From the NCBI GenBank assembly GCA_961205875.1, contig OY540817.1, positions 17,705,001-17,769,000 of the forward strand: a stretch of DNA of 64,000 bases. Direction: 5' to 3'. Below are positions 13,457-26,000 of this stretch, piece after piece. How positions within the stretch are numbered: position 1 is the stretch's first letter; each line of letters begins with the position of its first letter. This stretch comes from Sialis fuliginosa. Its lineage: Eukaryota > Arthropoda > Insecta > Megaloptera > Sialidae. The notes beneath the pieces were generated by a model. That model saw only the letters and a list, made by a program, of their open reading frames with translations, was not told the DNA's origin and ran no database searches. Both the position numbers and the translations under genes were made by a program.

Positions 13457-14316
13457 AATATAGGATGGCCTGCAGCAGATTGAGGAACAAAAAAAGGTTA
13501 TTAAAATTAGTAACAAGCGTACAAGTGTAACATTGAAAAAAAATGTATTCAATTTTAATTTATATATTTTGCATATCGTGAGAGCCCTTTGATCATTTGC
13601 TGCCCCGGGACCTCAAAGCCTCTAGTTACGGCCCTGTCCAGACAATTGTCCTTTTTACCCATAGTATATATACAATTTTAATCATAGATGTAAATGCAAA
13701 AAATTTAGTTTTCATTAAAAAAAAACGAGTACGTGTATGCCTTGAATTCTAGACAATAAATTTAAAACAACTAAAATCCATAAAAAGCTAAACAATATTG
13801 AGTGGTTATAAGGTCAGTAATAAACAATTAAAATAAACAATTTAAATATTACAAGGATTTTATAAAATTTGCTGAATTTAAATAAACTAATTAAGAAAAC
13901 GGAAGTTCATTCAGGTTCAATAAAAGTAATAAGCAAAAATTATGATTTAAATACTACTTAACTATATTGTTTATTAAACGGCGGTATGGTATGGTAATGA
14001 TGTATAATTAATTATTGTTTTTGTTGTTTAATGTATCGTATCGTTGGATTTATCCGGGCAGATTTTTTTTAAAACTGTTTTTATTTTAATTAATTTGACT
14101 GTTTAAAGTTAGAGGAAAAAGTAGAAGAATTTTTTTAAAATTTATATAAATATTTTAACTGTGTGAGATTAAAATTATTAAAAATGTAGTTAAACGAGAT
14201 ATGTTAATATCCCCCCACCCCTCTGTACAGCTTAAAGTTAATACATTAAGCTGTAGATTCATGCAAGATGAATAAAAGTAAGGAACATAAATTCTACAGT
14301 CTAAATAAGTTACTTT

Positions 14317-14432
14317 ATTAAACTAAACAATAATGTCTTAAACAAAAAAATCTTTGTCGTACATTAATTTTAAAATTAAACTAAACAATAATGTCTTAAA
14401 CAAAAAAATCTTTGTCGTACATTAATTTTTGA
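14317..14432 (+). repeat. 58-bp tandem duplication
   Basis: Two near-identical adjacent copies (14317-14374 and 14375-14432) containing AACAATAATGTCTTAAAC and TCTTTGTCGTACATTAATTT. The near identity suggests a recent slippage or unequal-exchange event. Confidence 0.9.
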
Positions 14433-15553
14433 TAATAATGATATAAGATAATATTATTATATATTATATATTTTATACAAATATAGATTTTATTGTTTTC
14501 TTTCATAAAATCAATGATCAAAATTTAAAAAAGGTGAGATGTAATTTCAAAAAGATCCTTGCTGATTATTTAAATAAATTTTTTATCAATGAAACACATT
14601 TTTTATTATAATTTAATTTAAAATACATAAATATCTATCGTCTTAATAATTAATATCAAATATTTAAATTATCATGTTTACATTTTTATATAATAAATAT
14701 GCAGATTCAAAACTTGTATGCATTTTGAATTAATTGCATTTCTTCCTACAGTGGCATTGACTTTAAAAAATTGGAACATTGAATACATATTTACAAAAAT
14801 ATATTTATTTTGTATGTAATGTAGGTACTACACAAAATTTGGCTAATGAAAAATTTATTTATAGTGAATTATATAAATAAATAAACGTTTTACTATTTTT
14901 CAATATAAGTGGAAACGCCTTTTAATATATTGATAATAAAAATTTATCAATAATCAACTATTCTTTACCAAAATTTTCAAAAAAGTTCACTCTATTTTTA
15001 GAGATAAAAATTGTTAGTTAATTCAACGTAATATTTAAATTTTGTAACAATGAATAAATCTATAAATTTGACTATACTTTCATGGTCATTCACTTATCGA
15101 CTGAATATCTAACAAGATAAATATTCAAATTATTTTATTGAATGTATTAATTAAAATTCATATATTAGCAACATTTTAACAAAATTGGAAATTTAAATTT
15201 TTTTTCATGATTTTATTATGACGTCTTTCAAAATTTATAAGAATATTTAGTTTCATCATGTTTCTAAGTACATAGCTCGATAATCAAACGTTTGTTAGTT
15301 AGACAAGGTTATTAATTAGACATTTTTGACTTTGCTGGACTCCAAGCAGTGTAATGTTTGAATATACAAAAGAAGGTCGGCAGATTCTATTAGGTACCGA
15401 GTTTTTCAATCTTAAATTCTAGTCATAATGTGATAATATTAATATGAAATGTAATTTTTCTTGAAAATTTTATTACATAGGTAAATTTACGAATTTTTTA
15501 CACGGTTGTAAAAAATAGAAAGTGTTAACTAATCGTTTCATAGAACATATTAA

Positions 15554-16047
15554 TAAGGTAAAGGCACCAATTATGGCCGCTATAAGAGCAAGTACTCGTT
15601 TTATTTGGATTAAAGGGCTTGTTTTTTTTTTAATTTTCATGAACTCATGTTATTAATAAAACAAATAACTCTTTATTTAATTAATTTAATAACCAAACTC
15701 CGCAAATGTTTTTCTCTAGTAATGGATAAAGTGAAACCAGTAATGAGCACGCAGTGATGGACACTTGTTAATGATTACAAAATGATAAGTACTACGACAC
15801 AAAAAGATGTTGCTATGATAATATAATAATTAATAAATAAATTATACTAATAATTAGTTTAAATGTCCACCATTTTGACACGTATTGGCCGATTGTCATA
15901 AAATCACGCTGTAAAACAGTTAAATGTATACAGATTAATATTCAAAAATGGTAGTAATCAAATAACAACAAATATTATAAATTCAGTACATTTAATTAAA
16001 ATATAGCCATTACTAGGGTCATATCCAAGACTGGTGCCAGTACCTTA
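15554..16047 (+). mobile_element. MITE family A, full-length copy 1
   Basis: About 494 bp with TA at each end. The right terminus CCAAGACTGGTGCCAGTACC is the inverse of the left terminus seen best at 47968 (GGTACTGGCACCCAGTCTTGG). Interior marker: AATGAGCACGCAGTGATGGA. TIRs plus TA flanks fit a Tc1/mariner-type MITE. No transposase frame. Confidence 0.88.
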
Positions 16048-16799
16048 TGTACTTTTTTTTTAATAATAATGCTACGTTACTTTTTTTCCATTAAGTTAAC
16101 AATTTTGTTTGTTGTTTAATTTTTATTCCAATCTGTCTAGACTATAAAAAATAAAAATGTGTGGATTTGTTGTTTGGAAAACAATATTGAGAAATATCAT
16201 GTCCTTAAAAAAACAAATGTTTTGGTTACACCGTTATTTTAATTATTTAAAGAATCAGTTGTAAACCGGTTGTAAATGAATTATAATGTATCTACAAAAT
16301 GAGTCAGCTTCTTTGAATGAATTGTATTTATTGTATCAACAAGAACTAAATAAAAAAAAAATATAAGTAAAATATTCGACTTTTGAGCGTCATTTTTCAA
16401 TGTCGAAAATTATGATTTTTTTTTTTACTTTTTTAATAAACTGGAACTACAAAATCTAAATTATTTCTACCACTTTCACAAAGATACTGACCTTGAATAC
16501 GTAATAAATATTATAATAAATATGCCAAAAATAGATCAAAATACTTGCTAAACAATAAACTAGTTTCAAGTAAAACAAATATATTGATTTATATATGTAT
16601 AATTATCATAAATTATTTTAATTTGGGAACGTTAATAACATAATCTGTATACATCAGTTCTATTTTTTTGTACATTTCCGCTTCAGAAATTAAAACTCAT
16701 TAACATTTAACGTAAAGAAAATTTGTTGTTCTTATAGAAGTTTGACAACTGTAATTATATATCTGTGTCTGTCAAGAATCACTCACGTTGTATTTCTTA

Positions 16800-17058
16800 T
16801 ACAGTGTATTCCAAGGGACAATTAGAAATGTTGTAGTAACCTTTGATCAAATTTAACGAAATGTGATTGGTGCATTTTGAAATGCCGCTTCGAAACTAAC
16901 TGAAAAATTTTAAATTAATCAACAGTATTTTGTTTTCAACTTTAATAAAGAATAAAATACATTATTGAAATTAAAGTAAGCATCCTAGATAAAATTATAA
17001 TAATATTTTTTGATAGATAGAAATTTGTAAACAAAATACTAATTACTATTTTATTAAG
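16800..17058 (+). mobile_element. MITE family I, truncated copy
   Basis: Begins TACAGTGTATTCCAAG and then matches the interior of the complete element at 18754-19155 read in reverse, for example GATCAAATTTAACG, TGGTGCATTTTGAAATGCCG and TTAAAGTAAGCATCCTAGAT. The far end is lost near 17058. Confidence 0.8.
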
Positions 17059-17084
17059 CAGTCATTGTGAATTAAATATAAAAG

Positions 17085-17431
17085 TTAGACATATGGTGTC
17101 GTGGACTTTATTTTAGATCTTTTTATTCTACACAATTCTTTAATACAATATTTTGTTCAATATTCAACGGTTTAGGCAGCGTATTGCAAAAGAGTGCACC
17201 GGCGGCAAACTTTTTTCCGACTTGATTTACTATTATCATCACTGCTTAGTTGTTATGTTACCTAACGTAACAAAATATAGCCTATAACCTGGCCAGGGAA
17301 CGTACCTATGAATTAAAAAAAAACACGTAAATCGGATAAGTGGTTCTTGAGTGATAAGCGCATTAACGGACATACGAACAGACAGACAGACAGACACACT
17401 TTGAGCTTTATATATATATATATATATATAG
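17085..17431 (-). repeat. dispersed repeat H, minus copy ending in (TA)n
   Basis: Reverse-complement partner of 13079-13370. It ends with a CAGA run (GACAGACAGACAGACA), AAGCTTTA-like sequence and a (TA)n microsatellite at about 17409-17431. Microsatellite termini are common in Helitron-like or SINE-like insect repeats, but assignment is not possible here. Confidence 0.7.
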
Positions 17432-18753
17432 ATGAGAGGTGCCCAAACCTTTTTGAGAAGAGGGTCACATACGAAATTTTGAAGAAAAATATATAATAAT
17501 TTTATAATTTAATTTGACATGTAAAGGAGGGGTGGGGTAGCGGGAAAAAATATTTTTAGAGAGGTTGTCAGTTTCATGTATATATGTTTAGTGAGGTTCT
17601 ACTGAATTTCCTCCATAAATAATTATAAATTGGTCAAGTACGAATGAAATATGTGGGAGTAAGGTCTAAAATTGTTGATGGAATCGCCTATGTCAAAGAT
17701 AGATATATTTTTAAACTATACTGCGAATGGCAAAAAAGTCATTTAATTACATTGACAACTTGCGTTGCTTATCCATAACCTCTAAATATTGTTCTAAATA
17801 CCACACATGTTGAAATTATCTGCTATAGTGTAAAAAATTCCTAAACAATTTCAACATTTTATTCTAACCTTGGCCACGAACGAATTATAAAAAAATACGT
17901 CTATAATCTTACCTAATACCATATAGTCGTCAATGAGAAATCATTAATTCCTAAAAAAGAAATGTGCGTAAATACTTTTTTTTACTAGAGAGGGGGTACA
18001 GCAAGACTAATTACATTTTTTTAGTACATAGATTATTGTTGATGCAATAACATATATACATATGTACTTAAATTAAAAAAAAAACGTTTAAATATTTTAT
18101 AAACTTTTGAATTCTGAGTAATATACTAAAAATAAAATGTGACATTAAAAATAATTTTTTTGAGCATTCAAATTTTGTTTTGCGCAATAATATTTGCGTT
18201 CATTATTATTTATAGTTTAATTTGCTTTAATTTTGGGAGGAGTGGATGTTCCATTACCCCTTCCCCCCAAAATAAAATAAAGTAAAACCTAACCTATCCT
18301 ATCCTAACGAAAACTAACCAAATAGATTGCCCTAACCAAGGACAGTTAACTTGTATTTTATTAGAACATCAACTCTGTACGATTTATAAAATATTATATA
18401 AATAGGTACATGATATTATTCATTTAGTACAAATCTCACCAACCTAATACAAAAAGGAAATTTTTTTTTCTATGTATCATTTTATTTCTCTAATGAACAA
18501 CAAATATTTATATTAACTATTGCTAAAACAGATACATAGCCAACATTGTTCCCCATATAAAAAACAAACTTTCAGCTTGTTACTCGAAAACGAAAAGGGA
18601 CATAACAATTTTAAAAACATCAATCAATTCTACACAAAAAATGCCTTAAGAATCCGCTAACGAAAAGTTCCTAAACAAATATAGAGAGCCATATAAAGAA
18701 ATTCTGAATTTTAAGTTTTTTGTAACGTCTAAACCTCGTAGAATTACTACATA

Positions 18754-19155
18754 TACAGTGTATTCCAAGTTGATTAAGACATAGAAAATTTAACATGGAT
18801 ACAATTAGAAGTGTTGTAGTAACCTTTGGTCAAATTTAACCATGTGTCATTGGTGCATTTTGAAATGCCGCCACAAAATTTAATAAAATAGTAATTAGTA
18901 TTTTGTTTTCAAAATTATATCTGCCAAAAAATATTATTATAATTTTATCTAGGATGCTTACTTTAATTTCAATAATGTATTTTATTCTTTATTAAAGTTG
19001 AAAACAAAATACTGTTGATTAATTTAAAATTTTCAGTTAGTTTCGAAGTGGCATTTCAAAATGCACCAATCACACATCGTTAAATTTGATCAAAGGTTAC
19101 TTTTTGCCCCCATCTGAAATTTCCTATGTCTTAATCAACTTGGAATACACTGTAT
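18754..19155. mobile_element. MITE family I, full-length copy
   Basis: About 402 bp. Starts TACAGTGTATTCCAAGTTGA and ends with the exact inverse, flanked by TA. The inverted homology extends over TTAAGACATAG and then further inward, so much of the element can fold on itself. Fits a mariner-type MITE. Confidence 0.88.
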
Positions 19156-19662
19156 ACAAATAATTTGCTTGACTAATATGACAATGCTATATAGGTCGCT
19201 TTTTTGTCTCCGCACTTTTTTTTGTGTAACTATGTATCAATATAATATATTAATGTTTATTTGACGAGGGTTATTGACATTGCATGTAATTTGTCATTTA
19301 GTTGATTTATTATTGCACTATTAATTTGTTATATTCTTCTTTCTTTCTTTCTCAACATGCGGTAGTGAAGTTTTTCCACTACATACTGGCATTATAAATT
19401 CTTAAGTGACAAAAAACTGTTATTAAACTTCTACATAAACAAACACCGGGCAAACAAATGCGTTTTCAAATACATAGGTACATAATGTTATTTTATTTTT
19501 CAATATTTGAATTTCTATTTTTTCTTGTTATAGATTTATTAATACAAATATTAAATATTTAGTTATAAGAAAAACATACGTAAATAAATATTTGATATTT
19601 ATTTCTTAGAAAACACCCGAGAAATAGAATATGACAAGAATGCAAATTTAATGTTTAAAGTT

Positions 19663-19964
19663 GGGTCTATAGAGATAAGAGCAAGATTTACTTATTTTGT
19701 GATTGACAGGCTTCTTTTTTGTAATTCTCATTTCTCATGAACTCATGTTACTAATAAAACAAGTAACTCTTTATTTAATCAATTTAATTACCAAAATCCG
19801 CAAATATAGATGTTTTTTTTAAATTACAGCCTTTTATTTTGTTTATGTTTTTTCTCCAGTAATGGATAAAGTAAAACCAGGCACTTGCTTATGATTACAA
19901 AATAAAGTACTACAACACAAAAGATTTAAAAGAAAAATCGTCAAATTTGAAACAATGACTCTGT
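19663..19964 (+). mobile_element. MITE family A, partial copy 2
   Basis: Matches the interior of family A (CATGAACTCATGTTACTAAT, TTTTTTCTCCAGTAATGGAT, CGTCAAATTTGAAACAATG) but lacks both terminal repeats and part of the middle. Same orientation as copy 1. Confidence 0.8.
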
Positions 19965-20340
19965 TTTAATTTTAAATAAATCTATCTACCAATAATACAG
20001 TTCTATGAATATTTCTGAGAAAAATGCGAATCATTTTTTACCTGGTATTTTTTTAACGGATGTGGGCAACATATTTCTCAATTTTCAAGACAATAAAAAT
20101 AAAGTAAACGATCAATAACGTAATTGTTTTTAAAAGAAGAGGTAAATTAGTAGTCGAGCAAAACAATTTTTTCACAACATTTTGTATGCAACAAGGGATT
20201 GTTTTCCCATTAAAGTAACATAAAAAAACAAATTTTGATGATTTATTTTATATTGTTGATTTCACCATAGGAAACAAAATGTCAGATTAATAATAATTAG
20301 TAAATAAATTTAATTTACTGTCTAATTATACATTTCATCT

Positions 20341-20530
20341 CAGTGGCGAGGCGTGAAATTTTTAATAAGGGAAGCATATTTTGTCAAAATGTTTCATAAA
20401 AATAAATAAGTAGGTAAAAACCGTTGTTTAACAATGGGTTTATCGAATCCTCCACCTCCTCTTAACAAAAAAAAAAATTATAAAACACCTTAAGTTCAAG
20501 CTTTTATTTATTTTCTTGTCTTCCGCCAGT
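20341..20530 (+). mobile_element. fragment with CAGTGGCGAGGCGTG end
   Basis: Matches the outer part of the palindromic elements in introns 16 and 43: AGTGGCGAGGCGTGAAATTT, AAGGGAAGCATATTTTGTCA and CACCTTAAGTTCAAGCTTTT. It lacks the central palindrome. It adds a segment between the shared blocks, so it may resemble the element before the palindrome was acquired. Confidence 0.7.
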
Positions 20531-22340
20531 CGGACCCTCCCACAAAAGATCAAATAAATATTCCCGAGTAACTTTGGCATTTAAGGGGGGCAGGGGGTTG
20601 TGCCTTTCATAATAGATCTAAAAAAATATTTCTTTGTATCTAATAGTGGTTTTTAAAGGGGGTGCAGGGGGGGGGGCAGATAAGTGTTTTTGAATTTAAT
20701 TCGCAATGAAGAGTCGACCGCGGCGAGATGTCTTAGACCTTTTAATTATTAATTATCATTTTTACGTCACGTTATTTTCTTGAAACTTGCTGAGACCTCA
20801 TTAGGATCGATGAGAAAAAAGCAGAAATGCAAATACATAAATATAAAATTATATTATACATTATACATAGATGATGGATTCTATCTGAACTTAACACTGA
20901 CAGAAAAATATATAGCATGATAAAATAATATAAAAAGTTGATATGAAATGTAGTCACACCGGATAGAACTTAATTTTAAAATATAATTATTGTAATAAAA
21001 AGTGAAGATGAAAAAAAAATGTTACGTTTAACGATTTCTTGACCTTGACCGTTGGATTTTTTGGCGAATCGAGTAAAATAGAAAAATCGCCGACCGTAAA
21101 GCATAAACCACAGTACATTACTAGAATTGCTCAAGTTGAACAGAGATTACGAAATATTTTATTTTAAATTTCCTTTAAAACCACATTTTTAACACTGACA
21201 AGTGTTATACTAATATGACACTTATCAGTTTTTCTATCAATTTTAAAAAAATTTCAGTTTTCGTTTAATATTACTTGATTGCCTTGAAACGTCATTTTTT
21301 AAACTTAATTAACAATACCAATAAAATAGAATAAGAAAATCTTAAATAAACTTGTTTAAAATTATAAATAGTTAATACTAAATCAACTAAATCAGTACAA
21401 ATTAGCAAAACAGTCTTGTACTGTTAACATCTTCGTTGGCAATCGTTAATGTCACTAGAAATTCACCCTGAATCATAGACATAGAGATATGGACTACATA
21501 CATTCTGTATTTTATATAGGTATACTTACAGTGCCGGCCTTAACAAATCTGGTGGTCGCTCGGTGCGCCCCCCCCCCCCCCCCCTCCCCAAAATCGGTAC
21601 TGTGGAGAACCCATTGTAATATGCAAATGATTTATTTTTTGTTTATGATGTGAAAAAATCCCCCGTTCCTTGTTGAAAAATCGTGGTTACGCACCTGAAA
21701 CATATAAATAATAGAAGTTAACACTATGTAATCTAAAACTTATTCTTCAATAGAACACTCACGTTTTTTAAATATTTAAATCATTAAAATATATTCACGA
21801 ACTTGCTGTCAGATAAACATCAATTTAAAATCAAATCTAATCGATATTCTTTGTTACTACTTATATAATAGCAGTCAGATATATTTAAATAAGATTAAAT
21901 TCAGATAAAGTTACTATAGTTAGTGCAAATTACATGTTCCGTAGATTAGATTTTATATTTTTTTTCAATTTTTTCATCGTCTTTTGTTAATTTAAATTAT
22001 TGTAAATTTTTTATTCAATACCGGAATTGATTTCTATCATCATTAAATAGACAAGGAAAGGTGTTGGGACTATTAGTCGGTCATTGTTACCAGCGTGCTC
22101 CGCAAATATATGCTCCGTAATATCAATTGTTTGAAATTATAAAATTAATTAATAATAAATGTTTTATATTGCCTTTAAAATAATGTCACGTCTGTTTGGG
22201 ACCATCTTTTTTCTTACTTTTAATTTAATGTATGCATAATTTTTCGATTAAAAAATATCTGCCATGAGAGCCACGGGACTTTCTTATACGTAATACTGGC
22301 AGTGAACAGTGCACGTAATATTTACTAACCTTGGTAGTCT
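20531..22340. other. AT-rich DNA without a supported gene
   Basis: Contains G/C homopolymer tracts at about 20661-20678 and 21567-21584. The stretch at 21530-21560 (GTGCCGGCCTTAACAAATCT) resembles the start of repeat G at 27388. The block 22120-22175 recurs near 23238-23295. No promoter for the downstream gene was identified. Confidence 0.45.
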
Positions 22341-22422
22341 GGTATCAAATGGGAAGAGCCTAATAAGTTTGATATAAGCGAATTCGAATGAAAACTGGCC
22401 GACCACTTCTGCATGCGACTAT
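22341..22422 (-). mobile_element. MITE family K fragment upstream of the ABCA gene
   Basis: Reverse-oriented terminal piece of family K: contains TGGCCGACCACTTCTGCATG, the inverse of sequence at 44195-44220, ending in the K terminus (CGACTATA). It lies about 200 bases before the first coding exon. Confidence 0.7.
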
Positions 22423-22620
22423 ACGTATACATATTTTTGTAGAGTAATTGAATTTTAGTACAATATTTGGTAAAAGTTATTATATATAGTTATTACTTAA
22501 AACATTTTTTATACTTGTATTAGAAACTCAAAAAGCTTAAAGTATTTACACTGTAAAGAGATTACAGATTTATATACATATATAAGTAGGGGTATTGTTT
22601 ACAATTTAATTAATTAATTT

Positions 22621-22635
22621 ATTTTTTCAGATACC
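22621..22635 (+). promoter_or_regulatory. splice acceptor just before the start codon; implies an upstream 5'-UTR exon
   Basis: A T-rich tract ends in TTTTTTCAG at 22630, followed by five bases (ATACC) and then the ATG at 22636. This looks like a genuine 3' splice site and suggests the transcription start and at least one non-coding exon lie farther upstream. No promoter could be assigned, because the preceding DNA is AT-rich and repeat-laden. Confidence 0.6.
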
Positions 22636-23066
22636 ATGAGCGCCTGGTTGCAGCTCAGGTTATCATTATGGAAGGACATAAAATTACGCCAAAAGCACCC
22701 TGTAAGTATCGTATTTACATTTTTGATATAAAAAAAAACACATGTCAAGTGCGAGTCGAGCCTTGTATATTAACGCTGCGTACCGTAGATTAAAACCTTT
22801 AGTAATCCATTTGCCAAAAAAGGTCTATTATACACTTTATGCATGTCTCAGTTTTTTTGGTCAAATGGTTTTGTAGTAAGTAGGCAGCAAAAAAAAAAAA
22901 AATAAAAAAAATACATTTATGTATATTGAAAAAATCTATAGATAGATTCATTAATATTTTTCCTTTTTACAGATGGTGCTTCTTTCAGACATTTTGTGGC
23001 CTTTAGCTGTTTGTCTTGTAATATATATTACAAGACTGAATGTAGATATCGAATATAAGCCATCAT
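22636..23066 (+). CDS. ABCA exons 1-2: cytoplasmic N-terminus and TM1
   Basis: Exon 1 (22636-22701) encodes 22 residues starting MSAWLQLRLSLWKDIKLRQ, the usual ABCA N-terminal pattern of a short Trp- and Lys-rich cytoplasmic leader. Exon 2 (22973-23066) encodes one hydrophobic segment, LLSDILWPLAVCLVIYI, which I read as TM1 at residues about 25-42. It is followed by the polar start of ECD1. Exon 1 ends in phase 0 at a GTAAGT donor. Exon 2 ends in phase 1 and joins exon 3 across a 2.7-kb intron holding repeat copies. Confidence 0.88.
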
Positions 23067-26000
23067 GTAAGTATATTTTTACTCTGATTTAGAATTTAGA
23101 TAATTGTATCTGCTCTATATTGTTTACAGTGACAGAATCTTAGACAAGGAAAGATAAATAAAGGACAAATAACACATTATCTAGCGTTGTTACTATATCG
23201 TTCCACGAGTCATTGGCGTATCATTCAGATTTTAAAATAAATATCAATTGTTTTGAATTATAAAATTAATTAATAATAAATGTTTTATATTGTCTTAACA
23301 AATATTTCAGTGATAATTGATTAACAAAGAAACATCTATTTGGAACTATCATCTCTCATACATACTAAATTGAATTGTAATTTAAAGTATATTTGCATAT
23401 TATAAATTTTCAACTGACGCCTTTGAGATAATATTCATGGAAATGACGATGTGACATTTAATAAAATATGGCCGCCGTAAAATTTTGGTAACAGTTTCAT
23501 ATTAGAACCAGTATTGGTTGTTATGTATCCATAGTCTTTGAGTTTTTCCTAATCTAAGGGCAGACTTTTTTTTCGTCATTATTTTGCCGCTCTCTAAAAT
23601 CTGTCCGAGACGAACTTTTTTCATAAATTACCTCTTTTTCATTATAGTTCTAAGCGATAGCTTACTCAGCCAATTGGGAAATCTACCACTGATTATTTAT
23701 AAAATTTTAGTTATTATATATTATATTCCGATTTCAGACCAATAATTAAAAAAAATTAAATACAATTTGGTATCATTATAGAATAACATTTCTAAACAAA
23801 AAAAATTCCCTCCAATCTTAAAAAACCGCTACTATTACATTTCATCAAAAAATTAGTATTGTAAATTATAGCAATTAAGAAGCTACAATGTTTGTTTTAT
23901 TACTAGATATTACATAAGTTATTACCGCAATCTTTTCATTAGTAATAAAATTAGCATTTATTTAAACTTAGCATTGAAATCTCAAGGTCACTTTCTCTTT
24001 CACTTTAAAATCGCATATTCAAGTTTTATTTATTACCTAGTATCATATTACGAGTGTAATATATCATTAAACATATGTAGTAGTTCGATAGTAATTTGGA
24101 CGACTTCGTTGAGTTCGTTATAACCAGTTATACATATAAAAACTATATAAGGTACTGGCACCAGTTATAGCCGCTATAAAAGCAAACTGTTTTTGTGATT
24201 GACGGGCTTCGTTTTTGTAATTCTCATGAACTCATGCTAGTAATAAAACAAGTAACTCTTTAAGTCTGCAAATATAGTTTTTTTTTATAATTATAGCCTT
24301 TTATTTTGTGTATGTTTTTTCTCCAGTAATGGGTAAAGTAAAACCAGTAATGAGCACGCAGTGATGGACACTTGCTAATGATTACAAAATGATAAGTACT
24401 ACGGTACAAAAGGTATCAAAAAAGAATCGTCAAATTTGAAACAATGTAAAGCAGTTGCTATGATAATATAATAATTTTTAACGAATAAATTATACAAATA
24501 ATTAGTTTAAATGTCCACCATTTTAACATCTATTGCCCGATTGTCATCAAATCACGCTGTAAGACAGTTAAATGTGCATAGATTAATATTCAGAAATGGT
24601 AGTAATCAAATATCAACAAATATTTCTAATTCAGTGCATTTATATGTAGTGGGAATCTCAAGAATAAAGTGTATCTATGCCGCTTACCCTCAAATCATAG
24701 AGGCTTCAAAAGAAAATATACGATATGAGATTAATATCTCCTGAAACTTTGAGGTATATGTTATAGAAAACATCGCAAGAAAGGGGCTATTTCGTCTGTT
24801 AATGATTTTTCGCATATGATTTGAAAAATGTCCATACAGTTTTTATTCAATGTTTAGCTAATTCATTTATTATATTTTTTAGTTTAAAATTTAGAGAGAA
24901 AACAAGTTAATTTTTTATAGTTGATTTTACATGCCAATTAAAAATGAAATTTTTTTAAATCAATTTAAGTATGTATAAAAACTATGTGATCAATCATATC
25001 TGTATATAGATATAGTTTTTTAGTTACTTTTTTCATCATACATTATAGAACTTACTTCCGAATCTGATATATTAAGGTTATTCAATAATTAATTCGAGCA
25101 ATTTATAGATAAATGTCTAAAATTTTTATGGTATTTAATTAAAAAAAATAATATTGGACGTATGGTTTCTGAGTAATTAGATATTAAAAATAGAGGTTTT
25201 AATATACTGTAAATGAGAGAACTCGCCGGAAGTGCTCAATTTATTGAAATTCTATACATTGATTATTCGAAATTTCAACCCTTTTAAATATTATAAAAAT
25301 TATAAAACACATACATTCACGAGTAGTTTCAGAACCAGGTTTATTCAAAATAATGAAAAACTATAAATACACGACAGCATGTTTGTAAAGACACGTGAAA
25401 AAAACATTCATAACTGTAATAGAGTGCGACTTACAGGCAAACAATGTGGGCGAGTGCAACAACTGTAGTTATATCTAATTTTTTACTTTTAATTATTAAA
25501 AAAGTAAAAATTCCATTTAATGTACCTACATGTGTTCTGCATATAAATTAAGAACTAAATTTTTCGAAATCAAATCTTTTTTTTATTGAAAAAATACAAA
25601 TAGTTCACAACTAAATTATTTCGCAGCGTCAACGTATAATGAATCTTGGCTTCTGGGTGTAAGCCAAGATCCATATCAAGATCAGCGCGGAAGCCTCAAG
25701 ACTTGTCAACGTATAATATAAGTGACTCCAATATGGCATTTGTTATTATTTCAGGTCAATACTCACCGAGAGCTTTACCTAGCGCAGGACTTTTGCCTTT
25801 TACACAGTCTTTTCTTTGCAATATTAACAACGAGTGTGAGGATCTTCAATATGAAAAAGAAATACCCCCTACTTTTGATGATACCAAGTAAGTTTTATAT
25901 CTAAATATTTGTATAATAACTTATGGCGCATAAATGGACTGTGTTATGCACTAATGTATCAATCCACACAAAGTTAATTTCGAGATAATAACGTTTTTAA

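Noticed and set aside
18288..18330. CCTAACCTATCCTATCCTAACG resembling insect telomere repeat CCTAA
   Set aside because: Too short and irregular to be a telomeric array.
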